From Euwallacea fornicatus (Eukaryota > Arthropoda > Insecta > Coleoptera > Curculionidae): a stretch of 64,000 nucleotides of DNA. The translations under genes and the position numbers were made by a program. The stretch is taken from the NCBI RefSeq assembly GCF_040115645.1, contig NC_089544.1, positions 4,340,001 through 4,404,000 of the forward strand. Reading direction: 5' to 3'. The notes under the pieces are model-generated. The model saw only the letters and a program-made list of their open reading frames with translations. It made no database searches and was not told the origin of the DNA. Positions 10,861-22,800 of the stretch are shown here, in pieces (the stretch's first letter is position 1; each line of letters opens with the position of its first letter).

Positions 10861-13699
10861 GGCATATACAGGGTGTTCTATATTTAGTCACAACATTGTA
10901 TTGGGCAAAGATAGAACTTCAGGGATAAATCAAAATTAAATACACATATTTTCATTTTCATTTTTATAACCTTATTGGTGATTATTTTGAAAAGTCAAGA
11001 GGACTTTCTTAAAGCCTTTTTTATCCTCCTCAAGAAAATCGTCTTATTTTTCAGCTGTGATGTTTTAGTTCTCAAATACGCACTTCAACCTTATTTTCTT
11101 TAATACCAACATTAATTTGATATATTGTTTTGAAATTGTTCAATAGGCTTTGTCCTAATTAAACTGACTGCGCATCTCTTAGGCGTTAAGAAATGTTTAG
11201 AGGCAACAGAGCGATTTCGCTACATCCTTTATGGTAATTATAGAAATCGAGAAGGGTAATATTATATTTATGAGAAATTTAGTAAATTATTTATATGAAA
11301 GCTAGTAAAAGTGCGTGAGATAAGTCATTTTCGCATGTATTTCTCTCATGAATGACAAAACTTTGATAGAACATCATTACAGAATTCTTAATTCATTCTT
11401 GATAAAACCATAGTTAGGCATATAATGAAATTTAAATTCATAATCTGTTACTATGTTGTCATTCATATTTTGTATAAACATTTTTCACATATACACATTA
11501 ATATAGTATTTTTTATGTATATTAGTGTACTTACGAAACTTTGTATGGTTTTTTTTTTACATATATTAACGTAAGCGATGCTGGTTATTTATTTTATATC
11601 TAATTCGTAATTGATTTTTTTCTCTAATCAAAAATCAATTTTTTAATATATTCTCCTAAAAATTTCCAAGCACGCCAAATTAAATCTCAATAATTTCCAG
11701 CACCATGCACAACGAACATACGGGTCTAAGGCGATTTAAACAAATTGGTAGATATATGTCTCAATTAAATTCTGTTGAATCTTTATAAGCCTAATTTCAA
11801 TATTGCCCTATTAATATCTCTAATAACCAAATTTGTTTTATCGAGTTAACTAGAGCCCACATCTTATTAAGCACAATGCGAGCAGGAGCATTATGACGTG
11901 CAGATCAAATCTTTTCTTCTCAGTTGAATAATTGGCCCTATTATTTCAGCTGAGGTAATAATTGTGCAAAGAATACTTTAAAGGGTTCATACCTTGGAAC
12001 CACTTATCCCAGCGGAAATCCATCCACTTGAAGTGAGAATTCGCACGCCAAAATTCAAAAGCAGAAGCATTTAAGAACTAAATCTGATTAAATTGGCTCT
12101 TGTTTTTGAACACCATCAGAATTTGTTGAAGCGGTTCATGACACGTAGGTACCTAATCTGATCTCCGGTAATACGGGGTACTTAGTAAACGTTGTCGCTC
12201 TTTAAAAAAATAAATGTTTTTTAATAGGCCTCGTAAATAACATTTTCAAAACTGTACGGTTCGTCAAATTAAATTTTTTAGTGCGAAATTACGGATTAAA
12301 AAGCGACATGTTGGAATATAGGTAAAACTTCACATACTGCGAAGTTGTTGTTTATGTTTTTATGTATACCTACTTATCCTAAAAGGTCAATAAATTGATA
12401 AGGGACGAGGGAGTTTTAATAAATAAAAATACCCAGGGTGTCCCATTTAAAATAATAAAGTTCTTTGTCGTAACATTTTTTTAGAATTTTCTAGGAAATT
12501 GCAACAAAAGTGTCAGTTTTCGCATAACTAAACTCCTATGTATCGTGTGCAAAAAATTGTGATTTAAGTAATTGTTAACTAAGAAAACTCATACTGTGTA
12601 CAATACCTATGAAAAACAACAAGACATTCGAAATTATTACCTACAAAATGTTGGCATTGATCTTCTTGTAACCTATAAATTGTGAAAAACGTGTCAATAA
12701 ATTATAAATAAATTAATCGTAAAAAAGTCAAATCAGAACGTAATGAACTAATAAAATAATCGACGAGAGCTCTTTGTTGACAAGCAAGCACAAGCAATAA
12801 AATGATTAAAACCTAATTGAATTGATCGATTTCAAAAGATTACTACTTATGAGAGCCATTTAGTGCAATGACTATAACAAACATTTTTATTAGCTATGGG
12901 TAATTAGGACTTAACGTTCACACCGAATATGTCAGACAATAGTATGCAAGGGCAGTGAACTATTATTATTAAAAAAAATTATAGTAAAAAAATTATTATG
13001 TGTTTGCAACGTTTATTTTATTTATTTGTCAACGTGTCTAGAGATATACAACCTAAATACAGATCAAGTGGTTGAATCAGACTTTAATCTCACTTTCAAA
13101 ATCATGAAAATTGTTAAGAATGTTAGTGCATATCTTGGGAACTGATAGAGGCAGAGCAATTTGCCCAGCATGGGCCGATAGAACTCATTGAGTAAATTAA
13201 TATTGTTCTTATTTAAAATTTGAAAAGTGGTTGAAATTTTGTTTCTGTCACCTCTTTGAAAAATTTAAAAAATAATTCGATTATTTTGAAGTGACATTTA
13301 GGAACCTCCAGTTTTTTTTGTTGCAGTTGTTAACACTACTTAACTTATATCTGATTTTCGGTTCCAAAGTTGTTGTATGAATAGTATGCCTCATATATGG
13401 GATTCCACATAACCGATAGATATTCTAACACGGCCATTGTATCAGATATAAATATTTTCTGTCTGATCACATTACATTAACTTGCGACTTACTGTTTAAC
13501 CAGTCTGAAGCAAACTGAGTGAAATGGCACAGATTTGTAACTATCGAGTATTCCTGTACCCCTCTTGAGTGAAGCACATTATAGGCAATTAAATTTTAAT
13601 ATAGTTTTTCTTATAAATTTATTAAACACAGTCGAGTGTTTATGTGTGTACGATTCGTAAGTATAGCTGATAATCTCATAAATATAATTTTTGTTTCAG
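10861..13699. other. No gene seen; orphan MITE-like ends
   Basis: Contains TACAGGGTGTTCTATA at 10867 and CAGGGTGTCCCATTTAAA at 12434, both of the MITE-end type, without clear inverted partners. The 5' non-coding exon of the homeobox gene may lie here or further left; I cannot place it. Confidence 0.4.
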
Positions 13700-13723
13700 T
13701 TAGCAGGTGGGGGTGGCAGGGGC

Positions 13724-13817
13724 ATGTTCTGCTACCACTGCCCACCCACCTTGCATCCCGGAGCTCCACAGCCAAGACTACCTACATTAGAATACCCGTT
13801 TACACCTTCTCATCCAT
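13724..13817 (+). CDS. Drgx: Drgx coding exon 1
   Basis: Starts at ATG 13724, 24 bases after a good acceptor (TTTTTGTTTCAG ending 13699), so an upstream non-coding exon is required. It encodes MFCYHCPP and a Pro-rich stretch, and ends at GT 13818 (GTAAGT) after the first base of a Tyr codon. The frame is open up to the acceptor (LAGGGGGRG), so a longer N-terminus from an upstream exon is possible; the family resemblance favours the Met at 13724. Confidence 0.85.
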
Positions 13818-16800
13818 GTAAGTGATTCAAATTGAAGATTATAAGTAGGTGAAAATTTTAATGTGCAGTGGATAATTATTTGAGGCGTGATTTACTAAAT
13901 TTACTTCCTCGCCCCTTGCTTCTCTCCCTCTCCCCGCTGATATAACTTACTCGCTAAGCTATATCAGTTGTTCAAAGAGAAAAGTATTTTTATAAAATTA
14001 TGAATAAATTTTGCTTTGTAAGGTTTGTCGTTAGATTAGTTAGATTGACAAGGGCATAGATTAGTAAATTCTGGGCAGGATAAGTGGCGGTCTGATTCGC
14101 ATATAGAAAGTGCCTTTGATTTATTTTTCGCTCAGTAAGACCAGTACCCTGGGATGTGGTGGAAGGGAATTTCTAACAAAAAATAGATGTTTTTTGCGGA
14201 ATGAGTCATTGTCAGACAAATGGAAAAAGTCACCAGTACCTATAATATCATTAATATAAAGGGTGTTTGATTTACCAAAACACATCTGAAAAACAATGGA
14301 AAGTAAGATGATTTTGAACGTATTTCGCCATAGACGGGGTGTTTCCTAAGTACATGTACTTATTCTAGAGAGCGATTTTAAGGCAAAAAATGAGACTTTT
14401 TTTCTTATACATGTAAGGTCTAAATCCACCTCCCATCTCGCCTCCAAGATCACCCGAGTTAAGCCCAATAGATTTCTTCGTTTGAGGACAACTAAAATCT
14501 TTAGTGTGTTGTACACTCGTAGGGACTGAAGATGAACTTGAAACTTGAATTGTGCACGAATGCGAAACAATTAGGAATAGATCGGGTATTTTTGCAAAAA
14601 TACGCAAATCGTTACTTAGACGAAGTCAAACTTGTGTTGATGCACTTGGTGCACATTTTCAACATTTACTTTAAGCGTGACCATTTTTTTTCGGAAACTA
14701 TTAGGTTTAAAGTGAAAAAACGAGAAGTAACAAAGTTTTTAAAATGCACAGGCTTTCTGTTTGAAATATTTTTATGATAACAAGAAAAAAAAGTATAATT
14801 GTTTGAACGAAAAATGTCCTTGTAGTGATTTATTTAATTGTTTCTAGACAAAATGTAAATCTAATAAAATATAGAAAAGAGACGTTCTTGAGTGATAATA
14901 CAACGTAGCAAGTTTAACTTTCGTGGTATTTTTCCATTTTAACAAAAAAATTAAACATTAATTTTCCCCCTTAGGTTTGAGTGAACGTTGCAGAATGGGG
15001 AGTGGATTTAGAACATACATGTATACGAAAATGTCTTGTTTTTTGACCTTAAAATCACTCCTTAGAATAAGTACATGTGCTTAGGAAACACCCTGTACAT
15101 TATTATGCAAAGTGTCACACATTTCGAGATACCGTAATTTTTCCCAATTTTACCACATTTACTGTTCACTTCCATATAAGTTACCATAAAAATATAGTCG
15201 AACATTTGATCGGATTTTATTTCTTTTCGTATGAACTTGACTATGTATTTTATCGATATCAAATATGTGACGAGATATACGTATGACAAAAAATTGTGGC
15301 TCTTTAAAATTCCAAAAATGAATTTCTTGAATATGAAACGTCGACTTTGTAAGCGACTAAAAAGCAAGACTCAAACGGAAGAGTCGTTGAAATATTTTTA
15401 GAATCTTCTTTGACTATTGATCTTTCGAATTGTGTACTGACACACGCAGACCAAATGTTGCATAAGATATTTAATTTACAAATAGAAAAAAATGCATATA
15501 ATGATTTAACGAATTGGATAGAAATGAACAAGAGATTATTATTTTTACATTGATTATGCTATTTGTTTATGATTGTCATGCTTGAAATTCGAACCGCCGT
15601 TTCTGATACAACGTCGATATATTCGTAGCATCTTTATAGTGATCACCCCTCGCCCCATTTCAGTTTTCATTTTTTCTGCTACCCCATTAATTTTTTATTT
15701 ACAGGACCTCCAAATGAAAATGAGCATAGGCATAACAACGAAAGTTCAGATAATGGCTATTTATTGAAATATTTAAAATGTTGGTACAGAAAATGTTTTT
15801 TTTCCACTACACCTCTGTGCAAGCACTTCACAGAAGAAACCCAATCTGAAGGAATATGTTTTTGTGTCGATATTGAGGTTGTATCAAAAACGGCGTTTCT
15901 TGTTTTGGGCATGATAATTAATGTATAAATAACAATTACTTGTGAAATTTTTGCTAGTTTTATATCTTTTTCAATTATATTTTATGCAACATTAAGTCTG
16001 TATTTTTTAATCCATTATTCGATAAAGCAATGGACAAAGAAGTTTTTAAAGATATTTGAACGACTTTTGCATTTGCCTCTGTCTTTTTATTTGCTTACAA
16101 ATCAATGTTCCACATTCAAGAAATTCATTATTGGATATTTCAGAAGCCACAATTTTTTTGCATATGTAGATTCCATCGCATGTTTTATACTGAAAAAATA
16201 TATTTTCAAGTTTAGACGAAAACAGATAGAGTCAGATTAAATTTTTATTGCAACCCACATGGAAATAAAGAGTTAATTTGGTAAAATTCGGAAAATTTTG
16301 TACAATAGTATACATATATGGTCAAATACGTTAAAAATCATCTTACGTACCACTCTGTTTCCTACGTGTATCGGTAAACCAAACGTCCCGTATTATCAGA
16401 ATGTGTTGCAATAGCAATATCGGAGTAGTGATTAAAAATCATCAAGTTGCACATTTTGTAGCATCATTCAGTTGCAATTATTACATCATCTCTCCACTAA
16501 AATAAATCAGACAGCCTAATACCATCTTTCAACAGCAACATCCATCATCATTATCGTAGATCCTTCCCTATAGGTGGATTATGGGATTACTCGATAATAA
16601 TCACAGGTCGCCGAAAATATTCCTTTTTACGAGTCACAGTAATACGATAAGTAAATCTACCCTAAGGATGGCATGTGCTGGTTAAATTTGTTGTTAGGGG
16701 GTGCAAAGCTCCCTTCGGACCAGTAAAGTGAATAAAAATTACGTTTCGGCATTGTACCATCCTGGCTGACATAATATGATTAATCTTTAATGCGCGATGC

Positions 16801-19800
16801 GAGCTAATTTATGTTAATGTGTGTATGGTAAGTCTTTTGAAAAGCGAGTGAAATACTGAAATGTTCGAAATATATAAGCAGTCTTTCAAAAAAACTGAAA
16901 TAATCTTTTTTTTTTAATATGAGTATTTCACTTAAGCTAGGGATAGGAAAGGTGTGATATTAAGTGTGATTTTAACTCACGATTTCACACATTTTCTCAC
17001 AGCCGGCCGATATGACTGCCAAATTTTGTTAGCATTTTTTCAAAATTTCTGAAAGGTTTCCGTCCTTTTTGGATATATAGTATTTTAGCTGAAAGCAATT
17101 AGATATCTAGCTTCTGCAAATAACAAAATATTATTGGTGGGATCTTATAATAGACCTACCTTAGGAGTTACGAAGTAGTGTTAGAATAATTAGTATAATA
17201 AGTGAGATAATTTTAGGGCAAATCAAGTTATGTTTAAACGGGGAACATCCAGAGTTTTCAAATTACACTTTCAACGAATTTCACCATTTTGAAATGTTAC
17301 GCATAATAAAATTAGCTTCATCCGAGGATATATTAATTAAAATCCCATGTATAATTCAGAGAAATTGTATATTTAATCTTATAATCTGCTTTATACTCCA
17401 CGAATGAAAACCGTACACATATACACAAACATCGCCGCTCTGTTAATATTTAGACGCTTAATATTGATCTGCTTTGCTTAAATTTTTATGAAGATTCGGT
17501 CTAAATTGGGGAACATAGCACACCTTCAAATATATGAATTGTCTCGCAAAGGCCAGATATGACTAATTTTTAGTAAATAACGGTATTAACTAGATAATTT
17601 ATCAACTTAAATAGTTGTCTACCCAACGAATGCGGCCCTTTGCCGCATGCTGAGCAATGCAAAATAGCATTTGGTCGGCAATAGAGTGCGGTAATGGCAC
17701 ATTAAGACATAAGTTTCATAAGGCCGCTTGCTGGTATTTCGTGTTCCGCAGGATTTTCATATTTATAACAAATAAGGAACTATTATTTACTGAATGTGAC
17801 TTTTTTAAGATTGGTGTAACAAATAACGTGATAATAGGTAAAAGTTAATACAGTTCTTCCGGGTTCAAGAGAATAATATTATCAATGGAGGTGCCGTTAC
17901 TATAAAATTAGCATATTCGACAAATTCACAGTTTTCCGTTTCTCTTTAATTAAACTTATAGAAAACAACTAAGTTGACACAAAGAAAGATTGCATCTGAT
18001 AATAATGAAGTGCTTTTACCGCACTCAGCTATTTGCATTCAGTGTGCGGTAATTCACTAACCATATAAAAATAGCGTTCTTGTGCTTTTTGTTTAGAGTT
18101 TTTTTCTTTACTTTAGTCACGTGCTATCGAAGGTCAAAATGTTAAGTTAAAGGTTGCAGAATAATTGTTAGTAACCACGACTATCGTTTACGTTTTCGAT
18201 TCTTCTATAGATTAGCCTGACGCACGTACCTGTGGATAATGTATGAAATTCACAAAGAATTTATCAGTATACAGGGTCCGTCATATATATGGAATGATAG
18301 CAATAACTTTTTAAATTATTTTTCGTATCAAAAAATGTTTCAATTACCTTGAACGTTTTTTTTGTCTTATAACAGTCCAGCGAAGTCTAGCTTGTATTTT
18401 TTAAATATGATCCTCAATTTCTGACTTAGATAGAACCTACATTTAGTTACGCATACAGACATTTAAAATTTTATTGGAGTTAAATACGAAGAAATTTCGA
18501 GGAAAAAGTGTTCCCTTCTTTTATTACAAAAATTAAATTCTTCCAGAAAAGCAAAATAACAAATTACTGCTGACAATAATTAATTGTTATTTAATGTGTA
18601 AAGCAGTCGCTTAAAACGTCTTTCATCGTTATACAAACACAGTGTTATTCTTTGCGTGAATGACGATCTTACCTGAACGAACTTGTCTTGCCTAATCGAT
18701 TGGGTTATACCGACGATACAAGTCCTCAATTCGTTTACATTATTTCGCCAATTCTTATAAACTTGATATTCTAAATGGTCCGAAAGGAAAAGTAGCAGGG
18801 ATTTAAATCAGGTGTCCAAGCCGGCGACTCTTTCACCAAGCAAAAAAATGGTACTGCTTTTCTTTAAAATTAAAAATTGGAATTTCCACAATAGTATTTA
18901 ATTGACGTTCAAAATGTATACGGGGTGTTTTTTTAATATTACTTTTCTGGTTGAACTAATTTTTTAAAATAAATTAAAGGGAAAAAATTTTCTCGTTTTT
19001 TTTTTATTTGACTCCAAAAAATGTGATATATCTGTATAAGCAAATAAGTGTAGATTCCATGAGGCAAGTCAGAAATAGAAAGTTACATTTGAAAAACAAA
19101 CGTTTATTTTCGCTGGATTGTTATGGGGCGAAGGGAAAAAATTCAAAGTCACCAAAAAGAACAACAAATTAGGCTTGTGACTTTTACTTGAAACATTTTT
19201 TGATAACAAAAATTATTTAAAAAGTTATTGCAATTATTATATATATTTAATTAACCTAAATATTGCACATGGCGGTTAGAAATGAAGAATTTCTACCACG
19301 CAGGATATGGTCCTTTATAAAAGTCGAGAAAAAACTGGTTCCGTGCTAAAAGGCAGATCTAAGATGGGATTCGGGTTTTGAGAGTTAACGAGTAAACATC
19401 GTGAGAATCTCTGGTGTTGTTGTTTGCTTGAATTCCCGTAGTGATAAGAAAATATGAGTGCTGTTTCTTTTCTTTTCCGATACTTAAATACTGCTAATAT
19501 AAATGAATATTATTTCCAAAAAATAATACTCGATATTTAGCCGTAATGTCTAAACACTTGGAGGCTGTTTTTGACTATAAGAGCAGCCAAATAATTAAAC
19601 CAATTGAGAGAATGAATCCTACTGAGCAAAACTCAATCAACAAGAATGGGACGTACTCAGCAGTTACCAAATCAACGTCAAGGCAAACCTTTCCCAGGAA
19701 AAAAACAAGCAATAGTATTGCATGCGGAACCAACCCTCAAGCTTCGATTATGTAAGCACTATAGGGAATCTGGTTGAGCCTAAAAATATTATATTTGCTT

Positions 19801-22800
19801 CAAGAATATCTAACAATAGAATTTGCATATATCTAAAAAGTGAGGAAATCGTAGCTAAACTCACACAAACTCAGCAAACAGTTATAATTGAGGAAATCCA
19901 ACATAGCATTAGAAGACTAGTTTCTCCAACCAAAAGAATTATAGTTTCCAACGTCAGTCCATTCATCCCATATGATGCTATAGAAAATATAATCAAAAAC
20001 CTAGAACTTCAAATGTCATCGCCCATATCGTTTCTAAAAGCTGGTATTCCTGGGGATGAATTCAACCATATCCTAAGTTTTCGCCGACAAGTGTATATTC
20101 AACCACCCACTGAGGATTTTCAACAACAGACATCTGAGTTATTGCACTATGAAGGAGTAGATTATAGTATATTTTTATTTACTGATAAAATGGAGTGCTT
20201 TTGATGTAAAAAAGCAGGTTATATTGCGAGCAAGTGCCCAAATCCACCAATCATAGTTGATAGCAATGAGAATACTAACTTAAAAGAGGTGTTAGGCGCT
20301 CAGAAGGAAATACAAGAGACAGCAACCATAGTACAGCAAAAGAGGCAACATTCTAGCACCTTATCAACTCTTGATTCGGAAGAAAATGACATTGGGGAAC
20401 GGAATTTAATACCACCACCTACAACCAAAACATAGCCACGATAGAAAAGAAAAATCCTCTCATGTCACCTGTTCGCCCCTTTCGGATAATAGCAAAGGTG
20501 TCATAAAGGAATGTTATGAATCAGCTGTCAATGATTCCATTCTACCTTTTGACACTTTTATAGCTTTCTTGGAAAACACGTTTAACAATGAGGATCCATA
20601 TAGCGAAGCCTGTAAATTCACAACCAATGACAAGCAATTACTTGACAATATATATTTTATTTATCCATTTCTCCAGGAGAGGTCTATTAAAAACAGGTTC
20701 ACACAACTGCATAAAAAACTGAAAGCAGGCATAAACATTGAGGAAACATCGATTGAGAGGATTACATCCACTTCAGGCGAGGAGGACACTATGTCAGATA
20801 GTTCCCAACGGTCGAATATCTCAGCACAATAACAACCATAACCAACATCTTCAAGATTATACAGTGGAACTGCGATGGATTCTATCCATGCCTTGCCAAT
20901 CTACAACAACTGATTGCGGAACATCTGCCAACTACTGTCTGTCTGCAGGGAACAAATTTTAATGAAACTCATAAAAATCGCTCAAACATTATCATGGATA
21001 TCACTATTTGCGAACAGATTGTGCTCGAGCCAGTGGAGGAGTTTGAATGTTCATCTCGAATGAAAATTTTTCGGAACATTTCCCAAAAAACTCCGGCCTG
21101 GAATTGATAGCAGTAAATCTATGGTGTCCTAATAAGATTCCAATATGTAATGTCTACATCCCCCCAAATTATCCACTCATGGAAGCTGAAATAAGTGGAA
21201 TCATCAGCCAATTGTCAAAACTGTTTGTTCTTCTTGGAGATTTCAATGCGCACAGCCCATTATGGGGATCGGTCCACACATCAGGAAGGGGGAAAATTAT
21301 TGAGAACATTATCCGAGTCATATATAAGAGGTGGAACCTATCAAAAGCAAAATGGGACAAATATTAGGCCGAAACAAGAATGCAAAGTACACAAACCCAG
21401 CTCTCGAAAGATGTTCAAACTGCAACAAATCAACTAACAAATATTATACTTTCCGCAGCAAATAAACACATTGGCAAAAGGAGGGTGGACCGCTCTGGCA
21501 GGAGTGTTCCATGGTGGAATGACCTTTGCAGTACATCTACTAAGGATTGCAAAAAAGCGTTAAACAGATACCGGCGTTCAAGAATCTTGGAAGATCTCAT
21601 TAATTTCAAGAGATTAAGAGCCCGAGCTAAGCGTATAATAAGGGAAAGCAAACAACGATCTTGGGAGGACTATGTTAGCTCTATAGTGCCTGATACACCC
21701 CCAGTAGAAGTGTGGACGAAGATCAAACGCATTCGAGGTCAAGCTATCAACCACAAAATAAATTCTATTAAGCACAATAATCAAACCATCACTGATGACC
21801 AATCCATTGCGGACATATTGGCGTGCTATTTTCAACGGAAATCAACAAACCAATCTCCACCACAAGACTTATTCATATCACAACCTAATCATCTCCAATC
21901 TTCAGACAGCTTGGACCTACCGTATTCAATGGAAGAACTCACCTCTGCCCTAAACAGTTGCAAAAACACAGCAGCAGGCCCCGATAATGTTCCATTCATA
22001 CTGCTGAAAAAAGTTTCATTGGAGTACCTTGGGAAATTGTTGATGCTTTATAATAAAATCTGGACATGTCAACTATTTCCCGCCTCGTGGAGACAATCCA
22101 TCATTCTGCCATTCAAGAAAAATAATATCTCTTCTCCGAATGAAAAAGATTTTCGGCCAATATCGTTAACCTGTAAAATGTACAAGTTAATGGAAAAAAT
22201 GGCCAACAAGAGACTAGCATGGTATCTTGAATGTAACAAGGTCATTAATCAGAATCAAGCTGGTTTTCGCCCTCATCGCAGTACAGTAGATAATCTAGTT
22301 CTTTTGCAGTCAGAAATAGTTAACTCCATGATGGTTAATAGAGAAGTTATTGCTGCTTTTCTGGATATAGAAGCAGCTTTTGACACTGTCTGGAAACCAT
22401 TGATCTACAATAATCTTGAAAGATGTTATATAACCGGAAATATGCTGTTTTACATTAAATATTTTTTAAATGAAAGAACTGCCAGAGTTTTGGTTAATGG
22501 AAAAATGTCACACGAGGCCTTTTTAAGAGATGGTGTCCCTCAAGGAGCGGTTCTCAGTCCCATATTATTTACCTTTGCCATAACGGACATTTGCAAGTGT
22601 ATACCACTACCAGTTAGACACTCACTATTTGCTGATGAGCTAGTGGTGTACTGTTCGGGTACCAATACTGAGTCGACTACCAAGCTAGTTCAGAACGTAA
22701 TGAATAACCTGGAAGTTTGGTCAACCAAAACTGGTTTTAAATTTTCCACCGCAAAATCAAAGGTCGTGCTTTTCAGCCGCAGAAGGATACAATATATACC

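Larger units (their letters stand above)
14257..16392. mobile_element. Long-inverted-repeat element B-outer, interrupted by another element
   Basis: The left arm is 14257-14333 continued at 15098-15245; the right arm is about 16190-16392. Shared landmarks in inverse order are TTTACC then AAGATGATTTT and AACGTATTT (outer part), and AATTTTACCA then TTTCGT (inner part). The left arm is split exactly by element 14334-15097, while the right arm is continuous, which shows a later insertion into this element. Ends are TA followed by AAGGGTG on the left and TA at 16391-16392 on the right. About 950 bases of interior remain. Confidence 0.75.
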
